Assembly (NCBI GenBank): GCA_012735575.1
Contig: JAAYGY010000002.1
Location: 1 to 64,000 of the forward strand
Origin: Clostridiales bacterium
GTDB lineage: Bacteria; Bacillota; Clostridia; Caldicoprobacterales; UBA3941
Reading direction: 5' to 3'
Length of the DNA stretch: 64,000 nt
Part shown: positions 1-8,784 of the stretch, piece after piece
How positions within the stretch are numbered: position 1 is the stretch's first letter
Layout: each line of letters starts with the position of its first letter
Notes under the pieces: model-generated
Told to the model about the DNA's origin: nothing
Databases searched by the model: none
Seen by the model: the letters and a program-made list of their open reading frames with translations, nothing else
Made by a program: the position numbers and the translations under genes

Positions 1-543
1 GCTCTGGCTGTTGGTACTACCAGCGAAGGGGAATATCTTGATATTGTATTAGAGAGGGAAATGGATCCTCAAATCCTGTGCTATAGGATGAATGAGAAAC
101 TACCTGAAGGGATTAGATTTCTAAAATGTGTTGTTGTGGATGAAAAAGCACCCTCCCTAATGAGTCTTATAAAACGAGGAGAGTATATAATAAAAATCTC
201 AGCCCCGCCTTTTGAACAGAAGGATTTATCTTCCTTGATAAAAGATTTTCTAGAACAAAGAGAAATACTGATGGTTAAAAAGACAAAAAAGGGCAACCGT
301 CAAATCGATATAAGATCCATGATTCATAATATGGATTTAGTAAATCAGGATCAGGACTGGATTATAATAAAGGCAATGTTAAGCACGGGCAGTAAGGCAA
401 ACTTAAGACCAGATCAATTAGCAGAAGCCTTACTTGACTTTGCTAAGATATCTTATGGTGCTGAACTGCCATTGGAAATACATCGTTTAGACTTATATCT
501 CTTTCAGGACGGCAAGTGGGTAACACCTGTTGAAATGGAATAG
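1..543 (+). CDS. DUF2344 / TIGR03936-family radical-SAM-linked protein (5' partial)
   Basis: The frame is open from base 1, so the Met codon at 61 is internal and the gene starts left of the window. The upstream 20 codons read ALAVGTTSEGEYLDIVLERE, and TSEGE(Y/W)LD is typical of DUF2344 proteins. These proteins usually follow a B12-binding radical SAM gene and precede rng, and rng does follow here after 9 bases. Biochemical function is unknown; a role in RNA or ribosome modification is only suggested by context. The visible part is 180 residues and ends in VTPVEME. Family assignment is from recalled motif and context, so moderately sure. Confidence 0.75.
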   Translation, partial: ALAVGTTSEGEYLDIVLEREMDPQILCYRMNEKLPEGIRFLKCVVVDEKAPSLMSLIKRGEYIIKISAPPFEQKDLSSLIKDFLEQREILMVKKTKKGNRQIDIRSMIHNMDLVNQDQDWIIIKAMLSTGSKANLRPDQLAEALLDFAKISYGAELPLEIHRLDLYLFQDGKWVTPVEME

Positions 544-552
544 GAGGACAGG

Positions 553-2088
553 ATGTTGGGTAAAAAGATCATAGTAGATGTCCAGTATGATCAAACTCGG
601 GTTGCTCTACTTGAAGACGATGAGTTGGTTGAGTTATATATGGAAGGTGAAGAGAATCAGGGAATAGTTGGCAATATATATAGGGGCAAGGTAGAGAACG
701 TGCTTCCTGGCATGCAAGCTGCTTTTGTAGATATAGGACTTGACAAAAATGCTTTTTTATATGTTGGAGATATTACTTCGGATCAGTCTGTCTTTGAGTT
801 TTCCGGAGAAGGGGATGAGTCTATAAAGGATACTAAAGACTTATCAATAGATAATATTATAAGCAGGGGGCAGGAAATAACTGTTCAGGTACTCAAGGAA
901 CCTATTGGGACAAAGGGGCCTAGAGTGACTACCCAAATTACCTTGCCTGGTAGGTATCTGGTATTAATGCCTACCGTCAACTATGTTGGAGTATCTAGGA
1001 GAATTGAAGAAGAAGAGGAAAGAAAACGCTTAAAAGAAATAGCTGAGCGTATAAAGCCTGGTAATATGGGTGTGATAGTTAGAACTGCAGCCCAGGGGAA
1101 GGATCAGGAAGATTTTATACAGGATATGGATTTTTTATGCCGATTGTGGGCCAAGATTCAGGTAAAAGAATGGAGAGGTAAAGTTCCCAGAGTTTTGTAT
1201 GAAGATAGAGATGTTATATACAGAACTATTAGAGATTTTTATGAACCAGATATTGATAAAATTATAATAAATAGCAGAGCAGAATATGAGAGAACTTTAG
1301 AATTTGCTGGTGTACTTTTCCCAGGGTTGGAAAAGAAGATGGAGCTTTTTGATAAGCCAATGGGTGTATTCCAGTACTATAATATAGAATCTAAAATAGA
1401 AAAGGCTATCCAAAAGAAGGTCTGGCTTAAAAATGGTGGTTACTTAATCATTGATACAACCGAGGCACTAACAGTAATAGATGTTAATACTGGGAAATTT
1501 GTAGGTTCAAAGAACTTGGAGGACACAGTGCTTAAGACTAATCTGGAAGCGGCCCAGGAAATTGCACATCAGATTAGGCTTAGGGACATTGGAGGAATCA
1601 TAATTATTGATTTTATAGATATGAACCAGGAAGAGAGTAAAAATAAAGTGCTGGAAGTTCTTAAAAATGCGCTAAAAAAAGATAGAACCAAGACCAATGT
1701 TATAGGCTTTACTGGTTTAGGATTAGTAGAGATGACCAGAAAAAAAGTTAGGAGCAGGTTGTCTTCTAAATTATTAAAGCCCTGTCCCTATTGTCATGGA
1801 ACCGGCAGAGTATATTCTGAATCCATGGTAGTAGCACGAATAGAAAAAGAGATTGAAAATATGGTGAAAACATCCAATCTATGGGGCGTAGTTGTGGAGG
1901 TACATCCGAATGTAGCAAGATCCTGGACAGAGGATGGGGAGAAAAATATTGAGATTCTGGAAAAAAGCCTAGATTGTAAGATCTATATTAAGGATAATCA
2001 AAACTTTCATATAGAAGAAAGCGTAATACATCCTTTGGTCAGTCAACAGGACGCAGATAGATTCTTTTTGGAGAATAAGGGGTTTTAA
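553..2088 (+). CDS. rng: Ribonuclease G/E family endoribonuclease
   Basis: Rne/Rng endoribonuclease that cuts single-stranded, AU-rich RNA (rRNA processing and mRNA decay) with 5'-monophosphate sensing. The S1 domain lies at about residues 38-130 (GNIYRGKVENVLPGMQAAFV). The metal-binding catalytic Asp residues are D310 (in DVNTGKFVG) and D353 (in IDFIDM). The zinc-link CPYC is C411/C414. The spacings D-D 43 and D-C 58 equal those of E. coli RNase E (303/346/404). At 511 residues it is RNase G-sized, without the long RNase E scaffold. The AGGAGG at 543-548 overlaps the stop of the DUF2344 gene, so the two are probably co-transcribed. The ribosomal genes rplU-rpmA, which often follow, are absent. 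Confidence 0.95.
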   Translation: MLGKKIIVDVQYDQTRVALLEDDELVELYMEGEENQGIVGNIYRGKVENVLPGMQAAFVDIGLDKNAFLYVGDITSDQSVFEFSGEGDESIKDTKDLSIDNIISRGQEITVQVLKEPIGTKGPRVTTQITLPGRYLVLMPTVNYVGVSRRIEEEEERKRLKEIAERIKPGNMGVIVRTAAQGKDQEDFIQDMDFLCRLWAKIQVKEWRGKVPRVLYEDRDVIYRTIRDFYEPDIDKIIINSRAEYERTLEFAGVLFPGLEKKMELFDKPMGVFQYYNIESKIEKAIQKKVWLKNGGYLIIDTTEALTVIDVNTGKFVGSKNLEDTVLKTNLEAAQEIAHQIRLRDIGGIIIIDFIDMNQEESKNKVLEVLKNALKKDRTKTNVIGFTGLGLVEMTRKKVRSRLSSKLLKPCPYCHGTGRVYSESMVVARIEKEIENMVKTSNLWGVVVEVHPNVARSWTEDGEKNIEILEKSLDCKIYIKDNQNFHIEESVIHPLVSQQDADRFFLENKGF

Positions 2089-2120
2089 AAAGTCAAAAGG
2101 AACCGCCCTGCCCTATTTTT

Positions 2121-2136
2121 AGAACCAGGTGGTTCT
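2121..2136. repeat. 16-base palindrome after rng
   Basis: AGAACCA-GG-TGGTTCT is a perfect inverted repeat in the 112-base gap between rng and the aminotransferase gene. No U-run follows, so it is a weak terminator at best. It could equally be a processing hairpin or a protein-binding site. Confidence 0.4.
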
Positions 2137-2200
2137 TGATAAAGAATAGATAAACTGCTATAGTGGTGGCCAAGGATCATAATTGGGAGGGCGAAATAAA

Positions 2201-3421
2201 TTGAGAATAATAAATAAATCCAAAAAACTAGAAAATGTCTGTTATGATATCAGAGGGCCAGTATTGGATGAATCTAAGAGATTGGAAGAGGAAGGATATA
2301 ATATTATCAAATTGAATATTGGTAATCCTGCGCCCTTTGGCCTTAACGCACCAGATGAAATAATAGTTGATGTTATTATGAATTTGAAAAACGCCCAAGG
2401 TTATAGCGATTCTAAAGGAATTTTTTCCGCTAGAAAAGCTATTATGCAGTATTGTCAGAAAAAGAATATTAATGGAGTAGCTATAGATGATATTTATATA
2501 GGTAATGGTGTTAGCGAACTGATTATGATGGCTATGCAGGGATTGCTGGATAATGGAGATGAAATTTTAATACCAGCTCCCGATTATCCTCTATGGACTG
2601 CTGCAGTTAACCTTGCTGGAGGTAAGCCGGTACATTATATATGTGACGAGCAATCCGATTGGTATCCAGATCTGGAGGATATGACAAAAAAGATCACACC
2701 TAATACAAAGGGAATTGTAGTCATAAATCCCAATAATCCTACAGGGGCAGTATATCCTGTAGAGATATTAGAAGGAATTATAGATCTAGCTAGAGAACAT
2801 GATTTAATAATTTTCTCCGATGAGATATATGACAAAATCCTCTATGATGGGATAACTCATACATCTATAGCTTCTTTAGCAGACGATGTACTATTTATAA
2901 CCATGAATGGCTTATCTAAGTCACATCGGATTGCTGGATTTAGAGCAGGCTGGATGGTAATTAGTGGCGATAAGTCTGGAGCACATGATTATATAGAGGG
3001 ACTTAATATGCTAGCCTCAATGCGACTGTGCAGTAATGTTCCTGCGCAGTATACTATTCAAACTGCTCTGGGTGGTTATCAGAGTATAGAGGATTTGGTT
3101 AAGCCAGGTGGCAGGCTTAAGGAGCAGAGGGATTACGCCTGGGAGAGGGTTAATAGTATACCTGGAATTTCCTGCGTTAAGCCCAAAGGTGCCTTCTATC
3201 TGTTTCCTAAGATAGATGTAAAGCGTTATAATATCGTGGATGATGAAAAATTTGTTTTAGACTTTCTCTTGCAGGAAAAAGTTCTATTGGTTCAGGGAAC
3301 AGGATTTAATTGGCCCGACCCTGATCATTTTAGAATAGTGTTTTTACCTAATCTGATAGATTTAAAGGAAGCCTTGGATAGACTGGAGAATTTCTTATTG
3401 GATTATGTACAAAAGGTTTGA
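2201..3421 (+). CDS. AlaA/AlaT-like PLP-dependent aminotransferase
   Basis: Fold-type I aminotransferase of the AlaA group, probably glutamate-pyruvate transaminase, linking alanine and pyruvate. Signatures: LNIGNPAPFG near the N-terminus, the substrate-side NPNNPTGA motif, SDEIYD, and the PLP lysine K240 in LSKSHRIAGFRAGWM. A TTG start at 2201 is chosen because GGGAGG (2185-2190) lies about 10 bases upstream; the in-frame TTG at 2183 would itself overlap that ribosome binding site. This gives 406 residues, normal for the family. A pyruvate dehydrogenase operon lies downstream, which fits a role in alanine/pyruvate metabolism, but substrate specificity is inferred from family resemblance only. 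Confidence 0.87.
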   Translation: MRIINKSKKLENVCYDIRGPVLDESKRLEEEGYNIIKLNIGNPAPFGLNAPDEIIVDVIMNLKNAQGYSDSKGIFSARKAIMQYCQKKNINGVAIDDIYIGNGVSELIMMAMQGLLDNGDEILIPAPDYPLWTAAVNLAGGKPVHYICDEQSDWYPDLEDMTKKITPNTKGIVVINPNNPTGAVYPVEILEGIIDLAREHDLIIFSDEIYDKILYDGITHTSIASLADDVLFITMNGLSKSHRIAGFRAGWMVISGDKSGAHDYIEGLNMLASMRLCSNVPAQYTIQTALGGYQSIEDLVKPGGRLKEQRDYAWERVNSIPGISCVKPKGAFYLFPKIDVKRYNIVDDEKFVLDFLLQEKVLLVQGTGFNWPDPDHFRIVFLPNLIDLKEALDRLENFLLDYVQKV

Positions 3422-3435
3422 AAATATAATTAGCG

Positions 3436-3472
3436 AAGACGTCTCTATAAAATATAAAGAGGCGTCTTTTTT
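3436..3472 (+). terminator. Intrinsic terminator after the aminotransferase
   Basis: An 11-bp stem with one G-U pair (AAGACGTCTCT at 3436-3446, AGAGGCGTCTT at 3458-3468) and an 11-base loop is followed by TTTTTTAT. It separates the aminotransferase from the pyruvate dehydrogenase cluster. Confidence 0.9.
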
Positions 3473-3557
3473 ATAATTAGGAATTTCAAGTTTAACATGC
3501 ATAGTATCAGTGTATAAGATTATAAAATAAAGGGATTTAGAATAGGAGGTATGAGGC

Positions 3558-4007
3558 TTGTATAAGTATGAGTTTTTTAACTGTTTGGATAGCCTTATTA
3601 CTGAAGTACAAACAGCTGTTTTAGCTACTGTAGGCAAAGATGGGCGGCCAAAAATGCGTTGGATGACCCCTGCCACATTAAAGGAAAGGCAAGGTTTTAT
3701 CTACTGTGTAGCAGCTATCAATTCAGACAAGGTAGCTGATCTTAATAAAAATCCCAAGGTAGAATGGATGATACAAAGCAAAGCTTTAGATCGCATTATT
3801 AATATAAAAGGTTTTATAAATATAATTGATAATCCTTCCATGAAAACGGAAATTCTTCAAACCATTGGGAAAAGATTAAATGTGTTTTGGAAGGTTAATC
3901 TTCAAGATACTGAGTTTGTAGTATTGGAGACTGTTTTAGAAGAGGCTGTTTACTTGGAACCAATGAAAGGGAAGATGGAAAGAATTTGTTTCAGGGAGGG
4001 AGATTAA
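3558..4007 (+). CDS. Pyridoxamine 5'-phosphate oxidase-family (FMN-binding split barrel) protein
   Basis: A 149-residue split-barrel flavin-type protein. The N-terminal TAVLATVGKDGRPKMRWMTP is the typical first strand pair of the PNPOx-like superfamily, and the C-terminal half (VVLETVLEEAVYLEP) has the usual closing strands. Such small members often bind FMN, F420 or heme and act as general stress or reductase proteins; the substrate is unknown. The start is TTG 3558, since AGGAGG at 3544-3549 lies 8 bases upstream and the nearer ATG (3551) runs into a stop. The stop codon overlaps the ATG of the E1 alpha gene (TAATG), so it is the first gene of the pdh operon. Confidence 0.82.
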   Translation: MYKYEFFNCLDSLITEVQTAVLATVGKDGRPKMRWMTPATLKERQGFIYCVAAINSDKVADLNKNPKVEWMIQSKALDRIINIKGFINIIDNPSMKTEILQTIGKRLNVFWKVNLQDTEFVVLETVLEEAVYLEPMKGKMERICFREGD

Positions 4008-4990
4008 TGAGTCGGGTTTTTCCTGTTGAAAAATATGATAAAGGCTTTTTATTAAAATTGCTTAGAGACATGGTTCTTGTTAGAAGGGTAGAAGAAAAGG
4101 CAGGACAAATGTACGGACTCCAAAAGATTGGAGGATTCTGCCATTTATATATAGGCCAGGAGGCTGTAGCCACAGGCTCCGTAGCAGCTATTGATCTTAC
4201 TAAAGATTATGTTCTAACTACCTATAGAGATCACGGGCATGCCTTGGTCTGTGGCATGGATCCGGGAGTATTAATGGCGGAACTCTTTGGCAAGATAACT
4301 GGCTGTGCCAGAGGTAAAGGAGGCTCTATGCACTTGTTTGATGTGGAAAATCATATGTATGGCGGCCATGGTATTGTAGGATCCCATATCCCCTTGGCAA
4401 CAGGGGTGGCTTTAAAGATAAAATATAAGGAAGAGGATGGGGTAGTGCTATGTTACTTTGGTGATGGTGCTATACATCAGGGTGCTTTTCATGAGAGTTT
4501 AAACATGGCAAAGATTTGGAATCTTCCTATCGTGTATATTTGTGAGAATAACCAGTACGGTATGGGTACCAATTATGAAAGAGTATCGGCAGTTCATGAG
4601 TTCTATATAATGAGCAATTCATATGGAATTCCAGGAAAGCAAGTGGATGGCATGAATGTATTAGAAGTATATGAAGAGACCAAAAAGGCTGTCAAACAGG
4701 CCAGAGAGGAAGGACTTCCAAGTTTTTTGGAGATTAAGACCTACAGGTACAGAGGACATTCCATGAGTGATCCAGCCAAATACAGAACAAGGGAGGAACT
4801 GGATGAATATAGACAGCAGGATCCCATTCTATTATTAAAGAATGAAATGGTAGAAAAAAACATAATAACTGAAGAGGATTATAAAAAGATAGATGATGAA
4901 TGTAAAGCAATAGCAACCCAGGCGGTTGAATTTGCAGAGAATAGCCAAGAGCCAGGGTTGGAAACCCTATACGAAGACGTTCTGGCCTAG
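4007..4990 (+). CDS. pdhA: Pyruvate dehydrogenase E1 component, alpha subunit
   Basis: Thiamine-diphosphate-dependent decarboxylase half of the E1 heterotetramer, oxidising pyruvate toward acetyl-CoA. The ThDP motif starts at GDG 152-154 (GDGAIHQGAFHESLNMAK) and ends at ENNQYGMGT about 28 residues later. RDHGHAL and RYRGHSMSDPAKYR (the phosphorylation-loop region of the family) are present. The ATG at 4007 follows GGGAGGG (3994-4000) and gives 327 residues; a TTG at 3986 would add seven residues but lies before the ribosome binding site. It sits with E1 beta, E2 and E3 in order. Acetoin or branched-chain 2-oxoacid dehydrogenase is the alternative; overall similarity looks closest to pyruvate dehydrogenase. 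Confidence 0.9.
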   Translation: MSRVFPVEKYDKGFLLKLLRDMVLVRRVEEKAGQMYGLQKIGGFCHLYIGQEAVATGSVAAIDLTKDYVLTTYRDHGHALVCGMDPGVLMAELFGKITGCARGKGGSMHLFDVENHMYGGHGIVGSHIPLATGVALKIKYKEEDGVVLCYFGDGAIHQGAFHESLNMAKIWNLPIVYICENNQYGMGTNYERVSAVHEFYIMSNSYGIPGKQVDGMNVLEVYEETKKAVKQAREEGLPSFLEIKTYRYRGHSMSDPAKYRTREELDEYRQQDPILLLKNEMVEKNIITEEDYKKIDDECKAIATQAVEFAENSQEPGLETLYEDVLA

Positions 4991-5024
4991 AATAAGATAA
5001 TAGATGGCAAAGGGGGATGTAAAT

Positions 5025-6002
5025 ATGCCTATTATCACTTATCGTGAAGCCTTGAGAAGTGCCATGGATGAGGAGATGGCAAGAGATGAAAATGTTATTT
5101 TATTGGGAGAAGAAGTAGGCCAGTATGATGGTGCCTATAAGGTAAGCCAGGGACTTTTAGATAAATATGGTCCGAAGAGGGTTATCGATACGCCTATCAC
5201 AGAAGAAGGTTTTACAGGTGTTGGGATTGGTGCCGCTATGGCAGGATTAAGACCCATAGTTGAATGGATGACCTTTAACTTTTCCATAATGGCTTTGGAT
5301 CAGGTCATCAACAATGCTGCAAAGATGAGATATATGTCGGGAGGGCAGTTAAAGGTACCCATTGTATTTAGGGGACCTAATGGTCCTGCAGAATATTTGG
5401 CAGCCCAGCATTCACAGGCACTTCAAACCTTATTTGTTCATATTCCCGGACTTAAGGTCGTTGCTCCTGCTACCCCCTATGATGCTAAGGGGCTTTTAAA
5501 GTCGGCTATTAGGGATGATAACCCTGTAGTCTTTTTAGAGGGGGAGTTAATGTACCCATGGAAAGGAGAAGTGCCAGAGGAAGAATATCTTATACCTATT
5601 GGCAAGGCTGATATAAAACGAGAAGGCAACGATGTCACCATAATCACTTACTCAAAACCATTGCTGGTGGTAGAGCAGGCAGCCAAGGAGTTAGAAAAAC
5701 AGGGTATCCAGGCTGAGATAGTGGATTTAAGATCTTTAAGGCCTATAGACGAGGAAACCATATATAATTCTGTGAAAAAGACCAATAGATGCGTTATAGT
5801 TGATGAATCATGGCCTATGGTTAGTGTAGCATCCCATGTTGGTTGGATGGTATCTCGATATTGTTTCGACTATTTAGATGCACCTGTTGAACTGGTAACC
5901 AGTGAGGATGTACCCATGCCCTACAACCATAAGTTAGAGTTAGCAGTCCAACCTTCTGTTGAAAAGATTTTCAATGCGGTAAAGAAAGTGATGTATATTT
6001 GA
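5025..6002 (+). CDS. pdhB: Pyruvate dehydrogenase E1 component, beta subunit
   Basis: Transketolase-like beta chain of E1. Recognisable blocks are ITYREALRSAMDEEM, VILLGEEVGQYDGAYKVSQG, DTPITEEGFTGVGIGAAMAG, and HSQALQTLFVHIPGLKVV, the last with the active-site His in AAQHSQ. Start: an ATG at 5025, because AGGGGG (5010-5016) is correctly spaced for it. The ATG at 5004 has no ribosome binding site. The 325-residue length is typical. The gap from E1 alpha is 34 bases, and the E2 gene follows after 18 bases, so translation is probably coupled along one mRNA. Confidence 0.92.
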   Translation: MPIITYREALRSAMDEEMARDENVILLGEEVGQYDGAYKVSQGLLDKYGPKRVIDTPITEEGFTGVGIGAAMAGLRPIVEWMTFNFSIMALDQVINNAAKMRYMSGGQLKVPIVFRGPNGPAEYLAAQHSQALQTLFVHIPGLKVVAPATPYDAKGLLKSAIRDDNPVVFLEGELMYPWKGEVPEEEYLIPIGKADIKREGNDVTIITYSKPLLVVEQAAKELEKQGIQAEIVDLRSLRPIDEETIYNSVKKTNRCVIVDESWPMVSVASHVGWMVSRYCFDYLDAPVELVTSEDVPMPYNHKLELAVQPSVEKIFNAVKKVMYI

Positions 6003-6020
6003 TTGGAACGGAGGGATATC

Positions 6021-7253
6021 ATGGCTGAGCAAGTATTGATGATTGCCTTGTCACCCACAATGGAAACTGGAACTATCTCCAAATGGGAAAAGAAGGAAGG
6101 AGATAGAGTGGAATCAGGTGAAGTCTTGTGCCAGGTGGAAACAGATAAGGCCACTATGGATTATGAGGCCATACAAGAAGGTGTACTTCTTAAAATACTG
6201 GTAAATGAAGGAGAACAGGCTGGTATAGGTTTTCCCATTGCCATAATAGGAGAAGAGGGAGAGGACATAACAGAATTATTGTCCAGTATTAAAGTAGGTG
6301 CAGACAGACAAGGACAACTAGAGGATGATAATGGGGATAATAGAGAGAGAAGTGATTTTCAAAAAGAAAAAGTGTATGATCATACAGACTTCCCTAAAGG
6401 AGACAGAATAATAGCTTCTCCACTTGCCAGAAGGATGGCAGAGCAAAGAGGATTAGATCTAGCTTCTGTTAAGGGAAGCGGTCCAAGGGGCAGGATCATA
6501 AAACGGGATATACTATCATATGCTGAACAAGTGGCATCTACACCTAGCTCAGTGAATGTTAAACCTACAGCTACAGATGAAATATTTCCAGTTACCGCCA
6601 AGAGGGCAATTATAGCTCAAAGGCTGGCAGAATCAAAGTTTTCAGCACCTCACTATTATTTAAGGCTAAAGGTACGGACTGACGATTTTATGAAGGCACG
6701 CAAATCCTTAAATCAGTCTATAGAAAAAGGCGTGTCTGTAAATGCCTTTTTAATAAAGTTTGTTGCGGAAACTATAAAGAGACATCCTATAATAAACTCT
6801 ACATGGCAGAAGGATACTATATTAAGGCACGGCAGTATTGACATTGGGCTTGCAGTAGCCCAGAATGATGGACTTATTACTCCCATGGTAAGGGATTGTG
6901 GAAATAAAGGCATTATAGAAATTGAGAATGAACTTAAAGATCTTATCAATAAAGCATTAAACAATAAATTGACTCCTGAGGAGTATTCAGGGGCAACCTT
7001 TACCATTAGTAATCTAGGTTCCTTTGGAATCGAGGAGTTCACTGCCATTATTAATCCTCCTGGTTCAGCTATACTAGCTGTAGGAAAGATGGAACGTCAA
7101 CCAGTAGTGAATAACGACAATAACATTGAAATACAAACCCTTATGACCATGACCCTTTCATGTGATCACAGGGTAATAGATGGTGCTGTAGGGGCAGCTT
7201 TCCTGAAAGACTTAAAGGATATTATAGAAAATCCTATAAGAGCACTATACTGA
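6021..7253 (+). CDS. pdhC: Pyruvate dehydrogenase E2, dihydrolipoamide acetyltransferase
   Basis: Core of the complex; transfers the acetyl group to CoA. Residues 1-80 form a single lipoyl domain with the lipoyl lysine K43 in ETDKATMDY. An Asp/Glu/Lys-rich linker follows (about 85-120). A peripheral-subunit-binding domain lies at about 128-165 (ASPLARRMAEQRGLDLASV...GPRGRIIKRD), and the catalytic CAT domain is C-terminal with the HxxxDG motif at H383-D387-G388. The ATG at 6021 is preceded by GGAGGG; the in-frame TTG at 6003 is too far upstream. At 410 residues this is a one-lipoyl E2 of ordinary size. Confidence 0.93.
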   Translation: MAEQVLMIALSPTMETGTISKWEKKEGDRVESGEVLCQVETDKATMDYEAIQEGVLLKILVNEGEQAGIGFPIAIIGEEGEDITELLSSIKVGADRQGQLEDDNGDNRERSDFQKEKVYDHTDFPKGDRIIASPLARRMAEQRGLDLASVKGSGPRGRIIKRDILSYAEQVASTPSSVNVKPTATDEIFPVTAKRAIIAQRLAESKFSAPHYYLRLKVRTDDFMKARKSLNQSIEKGVSVNAFLIKFVAETIKRHPIINSTWQKDTILRHGSIDIGLAVAQNDGLITPMVRDCGNKGIIEIENELKDLINKALNNKLTPEEYSGATFTISNLGSFGIEEFTAIINPPGSAILAVGKMERQPVVNNDNNIEIQTLMTMTLSCDHRVIDGAVGAAFLKDLKDIIENPIRALY

Positions 7254-7271
7254 TGAAGGAGAACGATAGAT

Positions 7272-8669
7272 ATGAACCATAAATATGATTTTGATGTATT
7301 GGTAATAGGATCAGGACCCGGTGGCTATGTGGCAGCCATTCGTGCCTCTCAGCTTGGTTTAAAGACTGCTGTTATAGAAAAAGATAGACCGGGTGGGGTT
7401 TGTCTAAATGTAGGGTGCATTCCATCCAAAGCTTTAATTCATCAGGCTGAAGTGTACAGAAACAGTCAAGCCCTTGTGGATATGGGTATAAAATTAGATA
7501 AAGCTGGCTTTGATTATTCGAAAGTGTTTAAAAAGTCCCGAAAAGCAGCTAATACTTTGGTTAGAGGAGTAGAATATCTTCTCAAAAAGAATAATATAGA
7601 GTTAATTTATGGGAAGGGATTTATTGAATCTCCCAATCAGGTATTGGTTGGGGATGATAGGCGGCTAACCGCCAAGAATATTATAATAGCTACAGGATCA
7701 AGGCCAAGGGAAATACCAGGGTTTGCCATTGATGAGGATACTGTTCTATCCTCAACAGGAGCTCTTATGTTGGAGAAACTGCCTAAAGATATTATTATAT
7801 TAGGAGCAGGCGCTATAGGTATAGAGTTTGCTCATATTCTAAATGCTTTTGGAGTAGAGGTTCATATAGTTGAAATGATGGACAGTATACTTCCCTTCGA
7901 GGATAAGGAGATAACAACCACACTACAAAAAAACCTTCACAAACGGGGAATCAAGTTTTATACCAGCACTAAAGCTTTATCCATGGATAAAATAGATAAT
8001 AATAGAGTTGTTGTTACTTTGGAGGATTCAAAAGGAAAGAAACTCCAAAAAGAAGCAGAAAAGGTATTGGTAGCGGTGGGACGCAGCCCTAATACAATAG
8101 GAATCGGTCTGGAGAATCTGGGGATAGAGACTGATAGAGGGTTTATCCCAGTGAGAGATTACTACCAGACAAAGATACAAGGGGTCTTTGCTATTGGGGA
8201 TGTTGTAAATTCTCCCCTATTAGCTCATGTGGCCTCTAAAGAAGGAGAAATAGCAGCAGAGTTTATAGCAGGTCTTAATCCTGAGCCTAAAATAAATATA
8301 AATGCAGTACCAAGTGCGGTATATTGTGAACCTCAGATAGCCAGTTTTGGATATACTGAGGAGAAGGCCAAGGCAGAAGATATAGATTATAAAAAAGCAG
8401 TATTTCCCTATAGAGGTGCAGGAAAGTCCGTAGCTATAGAAAAGTCTGAGGGAATGGTTAAAATACTGTATGATCCTTCTACTGGAGAGATATTGGGAGC
8501 ACATATAGTAGGAGCCGAAGCGACTGAGCTTATCCATGAACTATTATTAGCCAAGTGGGGCGAGTTACTTGTTGAGGATATTGCAACTATGATTCATGCA
8601 CACCCTACTCTTACAGAGGCAGTAATGGAGGCGGCACGTAGTGCCGAGGGGTGGGCAATTCACTTTTAA
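7272..8669 (+). CDS. lpdA: Dihydrolipoyl dehydrogenase (E3)
   Basis: FAD flavoenzyme that reoxidises the E2 lipoyl group with NAD+. The N-terminal FAD fold is VIGSGPGGYVAAIRA. The redox disulfide is C44/C49 in GGVCLNVGCIPSK. The NAD fold is IILGAGAIGIEFAHIL, and the second FAD block is GVFAIGDVVN. The C-terminal catalytic His is H444 in HAHPTLTEA. It has no extra lipoyl domain at the N-terminus, unlike some firmicute E3 proteins. It ends the pdh operon; a hairpin follows at 8716. Confidence 0.95.
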   Translation: MNHKYDFDVLVIGSGPGGYVAAIRASQLGLKTAVIEKDRPGGVCLNVGCIPSKALIHQAEVYRNSQALVDMGIKLDKAGFDYSKVFKKSRKAANTLVRGVEYLLKKNNIELIYGKGFIESPNQVLVGDDRRLTAKNIIIATGSRPREIPGFAIDEDTVLSSTGALMLEKLPKDIIILGAGAIGIEFAHILNAFGVEVHIVEMMDSILPFEDKEITTTLQKNLHKRGIKFYTSTKALSMDKIDNNRVVVTLEDSKGKKLQKEAEKVLVAVGRSPNTIGIGLENLGIETDRGFIPVRDYYQTKIQGVFAIGDVVNSPLLAHVASKEGEIAAEFIAGLNPEPKININAVPSAVYCEPQIASFGYTEEKAKAEDIDYKKAVFPYRGAGKSVAIEKSEGMVKILYDPSTGEILGAHIVGAEATELIHELLLAKWGELLVEDIATMIHAHPTLTEAVMEAARSAEGWAIHF

Positions 8670-8715
8670 AAAAAGAGGATTTTTGACAAATAAATAGAAT
8701 TAAATATATATTGCC

Positions 8716-8748
8716 AAATATGCCATCTTTAATTTAGATGGCATATTT
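8716..8748 (+). terminator. Hairpin between lpdA and the MFS gene
   Basis: A perfect 13-bp stem (AAATATGCCATCT at 8716-8728, AGATGGCATATTT at 8736-8748) with a 7-base loop. Its 3' arm ends in U-rich sequence, but no long U-run follows. It probably terminates the pdh operon. A TTGACA at 8683-8688 with a poor TATATA 16 bases downstream could instead make it part of a leader for the MFS gene. Confidence 0.6.
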
Positions 8749-8784
8749 AGTAATGTAAAAAAATATAGAAAAAGAGGGAATTGT

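Noticed and set aside
2121-2136. Treating the rng-downstream palindrome as a terminator
   Set aside because: It lacks a U-run, so it is listed only as an inverted repeat.
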